From Urechidicola vernalis (GTDB taxonomy: Bacteria > Bacteroidota > Bacteroidia > Flavobacteriales > Flavobacteriaceae): DNA of 64,000 nucleotides. The stretch lies in contig NZ_JAVRHV010000004.1 in NCBI RefSeq assembly GCF_031846385.1, forward strand, positions 62,001-126,000. The letters are read 5' to 3'. Under the pieces are notes generated by a model that was not told the DNA's origin, made no database searches, and was given only the letters and a program-made list of their open reading frames with translations. Made by a program: the position numbers and the translations under genes. Positions 35,272-44,150 of this stretch are shown one piece after another; within the stretch, counting starts at the first letter, position 1, and each line of letters opens with the position of its first letter.

Positions 35272-35658
35272 ATGAAAAAAGTATTATTAGCAACACTATT
35301 CTCAGTTGCAATAGGATTCAACTCACAGGCATCAAACGAAGCTTACATTAATCATAAAGAGTCATTAGAAACGTATATTTCTGGAGTAAATACCTTTTGT
35401 AAAATGGTTCAGCAAGGAAATGTTGATGCGGTTTTAAACTTAATAAATACAGGCACAAACATTAACCAAAAATCTGGAGGAATGACTCCATTAATGTATG
35501 CTGCTAGACAAAACAAGGTCGAAATTGTAAAATTATTAATTGCAAGAGGGGCCAAATTAAAAATTAAATCTGAAAAAGGATTAACGGCTTTAGATTATGC
35601 CAAACAATCAAAAGCCAAGGAAAGTTATACATTGATTGCACAAGCAATGAATGCATAG
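35272..35658 (+). CDS. Small exported ankyrin-repeat protein
   Basis: A 128-residue protein with signal peptide KKVLLATLFSVAIGFNSQAS. The mature part has about two and a half ankyrin repeats, with QQGNVDAVLNLINTGTNINQ, GGMTPLMYAARQNKVEIVKLLIARGAKL and KGLTALDYAKQSK. It is therefore a periplasmic protein-interaction module. No partner is obvious; the next gene is separated by a strong terminator. Confidence 0.85.
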   Translation: MKKVLLATLFSVAIGFNSQASNEAYINHKESLETYISGVNTFCKMVQQGNVDAVLNLINTGTNINQKSGGMTPLMYAARQNKVEIVKLLIARGAKLKIKSEKGLTALDYAKQSKAKESYTLIAQAMNA

Positions 35659-35684
35659 TAGTTAGTAATTATTTGAATTAAGAG

Positions 35685-35717
35685 GTGTCCATTCTGAGCA
35701 AATGGGCACTTTTTTTA
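35685..35717 (+). terminator. Intrinsic terminator after the ankyrin gene
   Basis: GTGTCCATT pairs with AATGGGCAC (one G-T pair) around CTGAGCA, followed by eight T. A possible upstream start for the next gene would lie in this terminator, which argues for the ATG at 35790. Confidence 0.85.
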
Positions 35718-35764
35718 TGGGTTAAATTTACGGTTATCTCTTTTATAAAGCAATTCAAAAAATG

Positions 35765-35772
35765 TAACTTTA
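35765..35772 (+). promoter_or_regulatory. Imperfect -7 element for the aromatic amino acid hydroxylase
   Basis: TAACTTTA matches seven of eight positions of TAnnTTTG and ends 17 bases before the ATG at 35790. Confidence 0.35.
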
Positions 35773-35789
35773 CTGCAACTAAAAAAGTT

Positions 35790-37523
35790 ATGGAAACACA
35801 TTTTGAATTTAATGAGGTTACTAAAAAGTTGCCTTTTCATCTACATAAATTTATAGTACGCCAACCTTATGAAGAGTATACGGCTCAAAATCATGCTGTA
35901 TGGCGTTATGTAATGCGATTAAATGTAGATTACTTATCAAAAGTTGCGCATAACTCTTACGTTAAGGGGTTAGATAAAGTAGGCATTACTATTGATGAAA
36001 TTCCTAGGATGGAAGGAATGAATCGAATATTGTCTGATATTGGTTGGGCTGCCGTTTCTGTAGATGGTTTTATTCCTCCAAATGCTTTTATGGAATTTCA
36101 AGCCTATAATGTTTTAGTAGTGGCGAGTGATATGCGAACCATTGAACATATTGAATATACACCTGCACCCGATATCATTCATGAATCTGCAGGGCATGCA
36201 CCAATCATTGCGAATCCGGAATATGCCGAATATTTAAGAAGATTTGGAGAAATCGGTTCAAAGGCCATTTCATCAAAAGAAGATTATGATTTGTATGAAG
36301 CAATTCGATTACTTTCAATTTTAAAGGAGAACCCAAATTCAATTCAGTCAGAAATTGATGATGCCCAAAAAAATGTAATTCATATTCAAAATAATATGGG
36401 CGAGCCCTCTGAAATGGCTCAGATTCGTAATTTACATTGGTGGACGGTAGAATATGGATTAATTGGAACAGTTGATGATCCAAAAATTTATGGAGCAGGG
36501 CTATTATCGTCTATAGGCGAAAGTGAGTGGTGTCTTCAGGATAAAGTAAAAAAAATGCCTTATAATGTTGAAGTGGCGAATGTTGGATTTGATATTACAA
36601 AACCACAACCACAATTATTTGTTACGCCCGATTTTGCGCATTTAAGTTTAGTTTTAAATCAGTTTGCAAATTCAATGGCTATAAGAACTGGTGGTAAAAG
36701 CAGTGTTGAAAAGTTAATAAATTCTGAAAATTTAGGAACGATTGAATTGAGTACTGGAATTCAAATTTCAGGAATATTTACAGAAGTAATCGATAATAAA
36801 GGAGTACCTGTTTATATTAAAACCTCTGGGCCAACAGCGTTGGCATATAGAGAAAAAGAATTGATTGGGCATGGTATCAAATATCATGCAGATGGATTTG
36901 GAAGCCCGGTTGGTAAATTAAAAGGGATGAATTTGGCTATTGAAGATATGTCTCCAAAAGATTTAGAAGTTTATGGTCTGTATGAAGGAAAACAAATTAA
37001 GTTAGAATTTGAAGGCGATATAACTGTAGAAGGGGAAATAATTACAGGTCAAAGAAATTTAATGGGTAAGATTATTCTTATCTCATTTAAAAATTGCACT
37101 GTAAAACATGGTGACGAATTTTTGTTTAAACCCGAATGGGGCATTTATGATATGGCTATTGGTAAGGAGGTTGTTTCTGGGTTTTCAGGGCCGGCTGCTC
37201 TAAATTCATTTGAAGATATTGGAAAGGTTTCAACGGAGAAAACAATTAAGATTAAATATTCTGAAGAAGAAGAGTTATTATTTGATTTGTATCAACAAGT
37301 TAGAGATATGAGGCTTTCTAATAATGTTTCATTACAAGAATTAAAGCTGATTTTTCAAAACTTAGAGCAGAATTACGGTAAAGATTGGTTATTGGCTCTA
37401 GAAATATATGAACTTCTTTATGAGTTAAGGTCAGAATTTAAAAATGAGGTATTGCGTTATTTAGAAAGTATGACCAAACATCAAAAGTTAATTAATAATG
37501 GATTAAGGTTAATTCATTGCTAA
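35790..37523 (+). CDS. Aromatic amino acid hydroxylase (phenylalanine 4-monooxygenase type) with long C-terminal domain
   Basis: A 577-residue pterin-dependent iron enzyme, likely converting phenylalanine to tyrosine. The start METHFEFNEVTKKLPFHL follows a terminator and a -7 element. The iron site is H131-E-S-A-G-H136 in DIIHESAGHAP with the third ligand Glu in WWTVEYGLIG. The N-terminal catalytic part spans about residues 1-320. The C-terminal 250 residues (LSTGIQISGIFTEV, GSPVGKLKGMN, KPEWGIYDMAIGKEVVSGF) are an extra domain not present in the short proteobacterial PhhA (about 260-300 residues). No regulatory ACT domain is seen. Confidence 0.9.
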   Translation: METHFEFNEVTKKLPFHLHKFIVRQPYEEYTAQNHAVWRYVMRLNVDYLSKVAHNSYVKGLDKVGITIDEIPRMEGMNRILSDIGWAAVSVDGFIPPNAFMEFQAYNVLVVASDMRTIEHIEYTPAPDIIHESAGHAPIIANPEYAEYLRRFGEIGSKAISSKEDYDLYEAIRLLSILKENPNSIQSEIDDAQKNVIHIQNNMGEPSEMAQIRNLHWWTVEYGLIGTVDDPKIYGAGLLSSIGESEWCLQDKVKKMPYNVEVANVGFDITKPQPQLFVTPDFAHLSLVLNQFANSMAIRTGGKSSVEKLINSENLGTIELSTGIQISGIFTEVIDNKGVPVYIKTSGPTALAYREKELIGHGIKYHADGFGSPVGKLKGMNLAIEDMSPKDLEVYGLYEGKQIKLEFEGDITVEGEIITGQRNLMGKIILISFKNCTVKHGDEFLFKPEWGIYDMAIGKEVVSGFSGPAALNSFEDIGKVSTEKTIKIKYSEEEELLFDLYQQVRDMRLSNNVSLQELKLIFQNLEQNYGKDWLLALEIYELLYELRSEFKNEVLRYLESMTKHQKLINNGLRLIHC

Positions 37524-37595
37524 TGTTTTAAAATTGTATCAAAAGTTACTTATAAACTAAAAAATTCTTTTTTAATTTGCACAAAGAGTAACACA

Positions 37596-37907
37596 ATGAG
37601 ATTTTTAAATCTATTTAAACGTAAAAGAAATATGGACGAAGTTCAAGAATATTTAGAAAACGGAGCTGTAGTTATAGATGTTAGAACGATAGCTGAATAC
37701 GAAGAGGGACATGTTCCAGGATCTAAGAACATTGTTTTAGATACTATTCCAGAAAGAGTAGAAGAAATTAAGGCCTTAGGAAAAACATTTATTGCAGTTT
37801 GTAGAAGTGGAGGTAGAAGCGGACAAGCAACTCAGTTTTTGTCAGATGAAGGTTTAGATGTTATTAACGGAGGGCCTTGGCAAATGGTTGATCAATTTGT
37901 TGATTAA
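37596..37907 (+). CDS. Rhodanese-like domain protein
   Basis: A 103-residue single-domain rhodanese without signal peptide, so cytosolic. Marks are VVIDVRTIAEYEEGHVPGSKNI, the active-site loop AVCRSGGRSGQATQFL with the persulfide-forming Cys, and VINGGPWQMVDQF. Members transfer sulfane sulfur; the acceptor is unknown. It follows the hydroxylase by 72 bases on the same strand and ends before a strong terminator. Confidence 0.92.
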   Translation: MRFLNLFKRKRNMDEVQEYLENGAVVIDVRTIAEYEEGHVPGSKNIVLDTIPERVEEIKALGKTFIAVCRSGGRSGQATQFLSDEGLDVINGGPWQMVDQFVD

Positions 37908-37925
37908 TTCTAATTGAGATAAAAA

Positions 37926-37956
37926 ATTTAAAGGTGCGGTTTGCACCTTTTTTTTT
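37926..37956 (+). terminator. Intrinsic terminator after the rhodanese gene
   Basis: AAAGGTGC pairs with GCACCTTT around GGTTT, followed by a T-run to 37956. It lies between convergent genes. Confidence 0.92.
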
Positions 37957-37968
37957 GCATAAGATTTT

Positions 37969-38916
37969 TCAAAAATTAATATTACGGCTTTCTTGTAATT
38001 CTTTAATTTTTAGACGTAAGTTCTTCAAAAATTGTTGATGCTGCTCCGAATTTTCATTAAATGGTTTGTGGGCTAAACCTTTTTGAACGGTATCGATTTC
38101 ATTCATTAAATTATCTGCTGAATCAGAAATCCAGACAGTTTTAAATTGCTCCCAAATATAATCGATAGCCGTTTGATTTGGATGAATCATGTCTGACTTG
38201 TAAAATCTGTAATCACGTAAATCATCCATCATAATTTCATATGCAGGAAAATAATAAAGACTGTTTCTAGGTTCTACTACCTGATGAACTGCAGAAAGTA
38301 AATGCGCCTTGCTCAAACTGTTTTCAGTAAATCCATCTTTTAAATGTCTAACTGGAGAAACCGTGTAAATGATGTTGACCTTTGGATTGATACTTTTTAA
38401 AAGTGTATTTATGCATTCCAATGAAGCATCAATATCTTCAACCGAAAGCAATTCTTTTAAGAACTTTTTTTGAGGAACTTTATGGCAATTGGCTACAAAA
38501 TTATCAGATGAAATATATCTGTAAGCCCAAGCAGTTCCTAAAGTAATAACGATATGTGTTGCGTTGTTTAAATACTTATATGTTGATTGAATATTGGTAT
38601 TCAATTCCTCCAATAAATTTTCTTTCGATGGAGCACTTAAATCTGAATGTGCTTCAAAACAATGCCATTGTTCATTATGAAAGAATATGTCCTCTTGGGT
38701 ATATTCATATTGATTTATAGACTTTGTTATAAGATTTTCTATCGCTTTTGGATGAAATAAAATTCCAAATGGGTTCATCAAATTCTCAAATCGAAAGTAG
38801 TCTAATTTAGAGCCAATGTTTTCCGCGAAACAAGAGCCTAATAAAAGGATGTTAGCGTTATAATCTATTTGATGAATAGATACAGGTTTAACAGGTAACG
38901 AGGTCCTAAAATTCAT
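37969..38916 (-). CDS. GSCFA domain protein
   Basis: A 315-residue cytosolic protein; the ATG ending at 38916 (MNFRTSLPVKP) matches the family start better than the ATG at 38934. The defining motif LLLGSCFAENIGSKL is at about 24-38, with a mid-region THIVITLGTAWAYRY and later VNIIYTVSPVRHLKDGF and MIHPNQTAIDYIW. The family is thought to be an SGNH-like hydrolase with the GSCFA Ser as nucleophile and a late Asp/His pair; its substrate is unknown. It lies downstream of alaS with a 166-base gap. Confidence 0.9.
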   Translation of the reverse strand: MNFRTSLPVKPVSIHQIDYNANILLLGSCFAENIGSKLDYFRFENLMNPFGILFHPKAIENLITKSINQYEYTQEDIFFHNEQWHCFEAHSDLSAPSKENLLEELNTNIQSTYKYLNNATHIVITLGTAWAYRYISSDNFVANCHKVPQKKFLKELLSVEDIDASLECINTLLKSINPKVNIIYTVSPVRHLKDGFTENSLSKAHLLSAVHQVVEPRNSLYYFPAYEIMMDDLRDYRFYKSDMIHPNQTAIDYIWEQFKTVWISDSADNLMNEIDTVQKGLAHKPFNENSEQHQQFLKNLRLKIKELQESRNINF

Positions 38917-39023
38917 GAGTGTAACATTTAGCAACTAAATTATACTAATTAGTATAACTAAAAAAGTTTATCAAAATGAAAGACTATATAATCGTAAAAT
39001 TAAAAATTTTTAAATCCAAGTTT

Positions 39024-39057
39024 TTAACGTTTTACTATTGTGAAGTAAAAACGTTTA
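39024..39057. repeat. Imperfect inverted repeat between alaS and the GSCFA gene
   Basis: TTAACGTTTTACT and AGTAAAAACGTTTAA form an imperfect stem (one extra A) around a seven-base spacer. There is no T-run on either side to make it an intrinsic terminator. Possible operator or RNA hairpin after alaS. Confidence 0.5.
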
Positions 39058-39082
39058 ACAATATGCTCGGAATTAAATAACC

Positions 39083-41695
39083 TTAGCTTAGATAATCTTT
39101 AACTTGTTCTAATGCTTGCGGAATTCCTGCTGGATTTTTTCCACCCGCGGTAGCAAAAAATGGTTGGCCACCGCCACCACCTTGAATTAATTTCCCTAAT
39201 TCTCTTACTACTTGCCCAGCATTTAAACCTTTATTTGCAACTATGTCTTTTGCAATATAACAGGTTAACATTGCTTTTCCATCTTTTTCTGTGCCTGCAA
39301 AGAAAAACAGATTTTCAATTTCTCCACCTAATTCAAATGCTAAATCTTTAATACTTCCTTGATCTAAATCTAATTTTTCAGCAATGAAATTTACACCATT
39401 AATTTCCTGAACATTTGCCTTTAAAGTAGCTTTAAGGTTTTTTGCTTTGCCTTTTAATAAAGATTCGATTTGCTTTTTTAATGCAGCGTTTTCATCTTGA
39501 ATACTTTCTACATATTTTACTGGATTTTGAGGCCCTTTCATTGCTTTCTGAACCGCAGTATATTCTTTTTCTTGATTTAAATAATAATCTGCTACACCAT
39601 CCAATGTTAAGGCTTCAATTCTTCTAATTCCAGATGCAATTGCACTTTCAGAAGTTATTTTAAACCACCAGATATCTCCAGTATTTTGCACGTGTGTTCC
39701 TCCACATAGTTCCATGGACTTTCCAAACTGAATCATACGAACAGTATCTCCATATTTTTCTCCAAACAAAGCCAATGCACCTTTATCTATGGCTTTTTCC
39801 ATTGGAATGTTTCTGTATTCTTTTAAAGGGAGTTTTCCTTTAATTCTAGCGTTAACAAAATCTTGAACTTCCATGAGTTCTTTTTCCGAAACTTTTGAAA
39901 AATGCGAAAAGTCAAAACGCAAATATTTCGAGTGTACTGCAGAGCCTTTTTGCTCTACATGCTTTCCTAACACTTTTCTTAAACCTTGATGAAGTAAGTG
40001 TGTTGCGGTGTGATTACAAGCAGTTCTATATCGTTGTTTTTCATCCACTCTTACCGTAAAGAATTCCGTCGGGTCTTTTGGTAAATCTTTAGTTAAGTGG
40101 ATGATTAGATTGTTCTCTTTTTTTGTATCTAAAATGTATACGGTATCACCGTTACTTTTTTCTAGGTATCCTTTGTCTCCAACTTGGCCGCCTCCTTCTG
40201 GGTAAAAAGGTGTCATATTAAATACTAACTGATACATAGTTCCTTCTTTTTTAGAAGTAACCTTTCTGTATCTCGCAATTTTAACTTTTGCTTCTAAGGT
40301 GTCATAACCGATAAAGTCTTCGGTTTCATCTTCAAATAAGACTTGCCAATCATCGGTGTCTAGAGCAGAAGCTTTTCTACCTCTTTCTTTCTGTTTTTCT
40401 AATTCCTTGGCAAATTCATCAGAATCATAAGACAAACCATTTTCTCTTAGAATTAATTCTGTTAAATCTTCTGGGAATCCATAAGTGTCTTTTAATTCAA
40501 AAACTTTAACTCCAGAAATTTTTTCTGAAGTATTGTTTTTGATAACGGCATCTAATAAATTCAATCCTTGATCTAAAGTTCTTAAGAAAGATTGTTCTTC
40601 TTCCTTTATTACGTTCTCAATCAACTGCTTTTGAGCCTTTAATTCTGGGAATGCTTTGCTCATTTGTTTGCTTAAAACAAACATCAACCTATATATAAAT
40701 GCTTCTTTTTGATCTAGGAATGTAAATCCATAACGGATGGCTCTTCGTAATATTCTACGGATAACATAACCCGCTCCATTATTACTTGGCAATTGACCAT
40801 CTGCAATAGCAAATGCAACGGCTCTAATATGATCTGCAATAACTCTAATGGCAATATCTGTCTTTTCATCTTCGCCATATTTAGAGTTGGTAATGGTAAC
40901 TATTTCTCTAATTAATGGTGTAAATACATCCGTATCGTAGTTCGATTTTTCACCTTGAACCACCATACAAAGACGTTCAAAGCCCATTCCAGTATCAATA
41001 TGTTTGTTTGGTAATTCTTCTAAAGAACCATCTGCTTTACGGTTGAATTCCATAAATACCAAGTTCCATATTTCTATAACCAAAGGATGGTCTTCGTTGA
41101 CTAAATCTTTTCCGGGAACTTTTGCTTTTTCTTCAGCCGAACGAATATCTACATGAATTTCAGAACACGGACCACAAGGACCTTGCGCACCCATTTCCCA
41201 AAAATTGTCTTTTTTATTTCCGTTTAAAATTCTGTCTGCTGGTACGATGGCTTTCCAATAGTCATATGCTTCTTGGTCAAATTTTGTTCCGTCATTTTTA
41301 TCACCTTCAAATACGGTAATATATAGGCTTTCCTTGTCAATTTTATAAACTTCAGTCAATAACTCCCAAGCCCATTCAATTGCTTCTTTCTTAAAGTAAT
41401 CTCCAAAACTCCAGTTTCCTAACATTTCAAACATGGTATGGTGATACGTATCCATACCAACTTCTTCCAAGTCATTATGTTTCCCAGAAACTCTTAAACA
41501 TTTTTGTGAATCTGCCACTCTTGCATCCGTCACTTTTTTCTGACCTAAAAAGTACTCTTTAAAGGGTACCATTCCTGCATTGGTAAACATCAATGTAGGG
41601 TCATTTTTTAATACCATTGGCGCAGAAGGCACAACTTTATGACTCTTTTCTTTAAAGAAATTTAAGTAGAGTTGTCTAATTTCTTGTGATCTCAT
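39083..41695 (-). CDS. alaS: Alanine-tRNA ligase
   Basis: An 870-residue class II aminoacyl-tRNA synthetase. The aminoacylation domain starts MRSQEIRQLYLNFFKEKSH and has TYHHTMFEMLGNWSFGDYFKKEA and GAGYVIRRILRRAIRYG. The editing domain has HTATHLLHQGLRKVLG and MELCGGTHVQNTGDI with the zinc-binding Cys and His. The C-terminal oligomerisation part ends GGGGGQPFFATAGGKN. Length is normal for bacterial AlaRS. A terminator-like hairpin lies in the leader. Confidence 0.97.
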   Translation of the reverse strand: MRSQEIRQLYLNFFKEKSHKVVPSAPMVLKNDPTLMFTNAGMVPFKEYFLGQKKVTDARVADSQKCLRVSGKHNDLEEVGMDTYHHTMFEMLGNWSFGDYFKKEAIEWAWELLTEVYKIDKESLYITVFEGDKNDGTKFDQEAYDYWKAIVPADRILNGNKKDNFWEMGAQGPCGPCSEIHVDIRSAEEKAKVPGKDLVNEDHPLVIEIWNLVFMEFNRKADGSLEELPNKHIDTGMGFERLCMVVQGEKSNYDTDVFTPLIREIVTITNSKYGEDEKTDIAIRVIADHIRAVAFAIADGQLPSNNGAGYVIRRILRRAIRYGFTFLDQKEAFIYRLMFVLSKQMSKAFPELKAQKQLIENVIKEEEQSFLRTLDQGLNLLDAVIKNNTSEKISGVKVFELKDTYGFPEDLTELILRENGLSYDSDEFAKELEKQKERGRKASALDTDDWQVLFEDETEDFIGYDTLEAKVKIARYRKVTSKKEGTMYQLVFNMTPFYPEGGGQVGDKGYLEKSNGDTVYILDTKKENNLIIHLTKDLPKDPTEFFTVRVDEKQRYRTACNHTATHLLHQGLRKVLGKHVEQKGSAVHSKYLRFDFSHFSKVSEKELMEVQDFVNARIKGKLPLKEYRNIPMEKAIDKGALALFGEKYGDTVRMIQFGKSMELCGGTHVQNTGDIWWFKITSESAIASGIRRIEALTLDGVADYYLNQEKEYTAVQKAMKGPQNPVKYVESIQDENAALKKQIESLLKGKAKNLKATLKANVQEINGVNFIAEKLDLDQGSIKDLAFELGGEIENLFFFAGTEKDGKAMLTCYIAKDIVANKGLNAGQVVRELGKLIQGGGGGQPFFATAGGKNPAGIPQALEQVKDYLS

Positions 41696-41714
41696 AAAAA
41701 CGTTAATTAATGTT

Positions 41715-41742
41715 TAAAAAAATACTGCGCTAAAAGCAGTAT
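41715..41742 (-). terminator. Terminator-like hairpin in the alaS leader
   Basis: Read on the minus strand, ATACTGC and GCAGTAT form a 7-bp stem around TTTTAGC, followed by TTTTTTT. It ends only about 20 bases before the alaS start codon, so it may be a leader attenuator; the genes on either side are divergent and need no terminator here. Confidence 0.45.
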
Positions 41743-41777
41743 GAAAACATTTTGTAATTTTGTTTGTTGCGGAAAAA

Positions 41778-41785
41778 CAATATTA
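41778..41785 (-). promoter_or_regulatory. Imperfect -7 element for alaS
   Basis: The minus strand reads TAATATTG, seven of eight positions of TAnnTTTG. It would start an alaS leader of about 75 nt containing the hairpin at 41715-41742. Confidence 0.3.
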
Positions 41786-41832
41786 AATAAGGTGTTTCCG
41801 TTGAAAGTACAAAATTAAGATATTTTAGCGGT

Positions 41833-42804
41833 ATGGCGAAAGTTAAATACTATTACGATGCGGAAACATTATCGTATAAAAAAATAAAGCTTAGAAAGCG
41901 ATCTGTATTTACCAAGTTGTTTGGTTCTGTAGTTGCTTTTGGTTTAGCTATGATCCTTGGTTTTGGGGTGTTTTCTTATTTTTTCGAAACTCCAAAAGAG
42001 AAGGAATTGAAACGTGAATTGGAGTTTTTAAAATTAAGCGAAAACTTACATAAGAAAAGGATTGATCAGTTTGAGAAAGTATTAGAAGACTTACAGGATA
42101 GAGATAACAATATTTACCGCACTTTTTTTGAATTAAACCCCATACCAGAAGAGCAAAGAACAGCCGGGTTTGGTGGGGTAAATAGATATAAAAACTTAGA
42201 AAATTTTGAAACCTCTGAGTTGGTTATTGATATTACACAAAATATGGATGTGTTATCGAAACAATTAAAAATTCAATCAGAATCTCTAGATGAAATTGTA
42301 AAATACGCTAAGAACAAAGAAGATTTATTGGCGGCAATTCCGGCTATACAACCGATTAGAAGCGATGATTTAACTAGAATGGCTTCTGGTTATGGATGGC
42401 GTACGGACCCTTTTACAAAGGCTAGAAAGCGTCATTACGGAATGGACTTTACAGCGCCACAAGGAACTCCGGTATATGCTACGGGGCCGGGTAGGGTAAC
42501 ACGGGTAGACTCCAGAGCATCTGGATTTGGAAAGCATATTCGTATTGACCATGGTTTTGGATATTTGACTTTGTATGCACACTTAAGTAAATACAACGTA
42601 AAAAGAGGTCAGAAAGTAAAACGTGGAGATTTAATTGGATTTGTTGGAAATACCGGTAGATCAGAAGCACCGCATTTACACTACGAGGTATGGAAAAACA
42701 AACATAAAATCAATCCTATTAATTTCTACTACGGAAATTTATCACCTAAAGAATTTGAGCGCATGCAAAAAGCGGCTCAGATTGAAGGGCAATCGTTGGA
42801 TTAA
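41833..42804 (+). CDS. M23-family peptidoglycan metallopeptidase, membrane-anchored
   Basis: A 323-residue protein with a basic N-terminus, one membrane helix (about 28-50), a coiled coil (about 55-92) and a periplasmic LytM domain. Zinc and catalytic residues are all canonical: H201 and D205 in HYGMDFTAP, H250 in LYAHLSKY, and H281 and H283 in APHLHYEVW. It probably cleaves peptidoglycan, or with the coiled coil acts in division or elongation as an EnvC/NlpD-type factor. It is followed by a MerR regulator gene. Confidence 0.92.
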   Translation: MAKVKYYYDAETLSYKKIKLRKRSVFTKLFGSVVAFGLAMILGFGVFSYFFETPKEKELKRELEFLKLSENLHKKRIDQFEKVLEDLQDRDNNIYRTFFELNPIPEEQRTAGFGGVNRYKNLENFETSELVIDITQNMDVLSKQLKIQSESLDEIVKYAKNKEDLLAAIPAIQPIRSDDLTRMASGYGWRTDPFTKARKRHYGMDFTAPQGTPVYATGPGRVTRVDSRASGFGKHIRIDHGFGYLTLYAHLSKYNVKRGQKVKRGDLIGFVGNTGRSEAPHLHYEVWKNKHKINPINFYYGNLSPKEFERMQKAAQIEGQSLD

Positions 42805-42829
42805 TTTATAGGAAATAGAATCTTTTAAC

Positions 42830-42837
42830 TATCTTCG
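42830..42837 (+). promoter_or_regulatory. Imperfect -7 element for the MerR gene
   Basis: TATCTTCG matches seven of eight positions of TAnnTTTG and ends 24 bases before the ATG at 42862. Confidence 0.33.
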
Positions 42838-42861
42838 TAAGAGAAAAACATCACTATATAC

Positions 42862-43194
42862 ATGCATATTGATTTACCTGAAAAAAGATACTACAAAATA
42901 GGAGAGGTGGCTAAAGCCTTTGAGGTAAACAATTCATTGATACGTTTTTGGGAAAAGGAATTTGATATTTTGAAACCCAAAAAAAACGCTAAAGGAAATC
43001 GTCTTTTTACACAAGAAGATTTAAAAAACCTGAAATTGATTTATCATTTGGTTAAGGAGAAGGGATTTACCTTAGACGGAGCCAAAAAGAAAATGAAACA
43101 AAACCCAGAAGGAGAAATAAACAGGCAAGAGATTATTTCTCATTTAGAAAACATTAAGCAAGAATTGATTAATATTAAAAATCAATTATCTTAA
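42862..43194 (+). CDS. MerR-family transcriptional regulator
   Basis: A 110-residue protein with a MerR winged helix-turn-helix at residues about 8-75: YYKIGEVAKAFEVNNSLIRFWEKEFDILKP, read in pieces, then GNRLFTQEDLKNLKLIYHLVKEKGFTL. The C-terminal part is a short coiled coil for dimerisation (ISHLENIKQELINIKNQL). No effector-binding domain or metal-binding Cys is visible. It is 5 bases upstream of the PqqB-like hydrolase gene, so they are probably co-transcribed; the regulon is not known. Confidence 0.92.
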   Translation: MHIDLPEKRYYKIGEVAKAFEVNNSLIRFWEKEFDILKPKKNAKGNRLFTQEDLKNLKLIYHLVKEKGFTLDGAKKKMKQNPEGEINRQEIISHLENIKQELINIKNQLS

Positions 43195-43199
43195 AATAG

Positions 43200-44132
43200 A
43201 TGCGTCAACTTTTTATAATTATTACGTCCTTTTTACTACTGTTATTTCAGTCTGAGAAAGAGGAGGTTTCTAATGCTCCTTATGTTTATGTATTAGGAGT
43301 TGCGCAAGATGCAGGATATCCTCAAATAAATTGTGAAAAACAATGTTGTAAACGGGTGTATGAAAATCCCGAATATAGACGAATGGTTTCTTCAATTGCA
43401 ATTGTTGATCCAATTTCTAAAGAAGAATGGATTTTTGATGCTACTCCAGACTTTTCTGAACAAGTTAAATTGCTGAACGATCATACGAATAGACACGGGG
43501 ATTTACCTGAAGGTGTTTTTTTAACCCATGCACATATGGGGCATTATACGGGATTGATGTATTTGGGAAGAGAAGCGATGGGTGCAAAAAACATGAATGT
43601 TTTTGCCATGCCTAGAATGAAGTCTTACTTGGAAACGAATGGCCCTTGGAGTCAATTGACTTTATTAGGCAATATCGCTTTGAATTCTATAAATAATATG
43701 AAAGCAGTTCAGTTAAATGAACGTGTTGCTGTTACACCTATACTAGTACCTCACAGAGATGAATTTTCAGAGACCGTCGGTTATCTAATAAATACAGGTA
43801 AAAAACAAATTTTATTTGTTCCAGATATTGATAAATGGCAGTTGTGGGAGCACAGTATTACAGATTTAATTAAGCAAGTTGATGTTGCATTGCTAGACGC
43901 TACGTTTTATAAAAATGGTGAGATTAATAGAGACATGAGCGAGGTTCCGCATCCATTTGTTGAGGAGAGTATGGAGTTGTTCGAGAACTTATCAAAAGAG
44001 GATAAGGCAAAGGTGCATTTCATTCATTTTAACCATACCAATCCTTTATTAATTGATAACAGTGAAGCAGTTCGAACTGTAGTTAAATACGGGTTTAAAA
44101 TTGCAAAGCAAGGGGCGGTAATAATCCCTTAA
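43200..44132 (+). CDS. PqqB-like metallo-beta-lactamase-fold hydrolase
   Basis: A 310-residue protein with a short hydrophobic N-terminus (LFIIITSFLLLLF), possibly exported or anchored. The start YVYVLGVAQDAGYPQINC with C45, C49 and C50 (CxxxCC) resembles PqqB. The fold's metal motif is H110-A-H112-M-G-H115 in THAHMGHYTGLMYLG, with Gly in place of the Asp of HxHxDH. PHRDEF, FVPDID, LLDATFY and HFNHTNPLL follow. No other PQQ synthesis genes are near, so PQQ function is not supported; the substrate is unknown. Confidence 0.78.
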   Translation: MRQLFIIITSFLLLLFQSEKEEVSNAPYVYVLGVAQDAGYPQINCEKQCCKRVYENPEYRRMVSSIAIVDPISKEEWIFDATPDFSEQVKLLNDHTNRHGDLPEGVFLTHAHMGHYTGLMYLGREAMGAKNMNVFAMPRMKSYLETNGPWSQLTLLGNIALNSINNMKAVQLNERVAVTPILVPHRDEFSETVGYLINTGKKQILFVPDIDKWQLWEHSITDLIKQVDVALLDATFYKNGEINRDMSEVPHPFVEESMELFENLSKEDKAKVHFIHFNHTNPLLIDNSEAVRTVVKYGFKIAKQGAVIIP

Positions 44133-44150
44133 TCAAAAAAACAGATGAAT

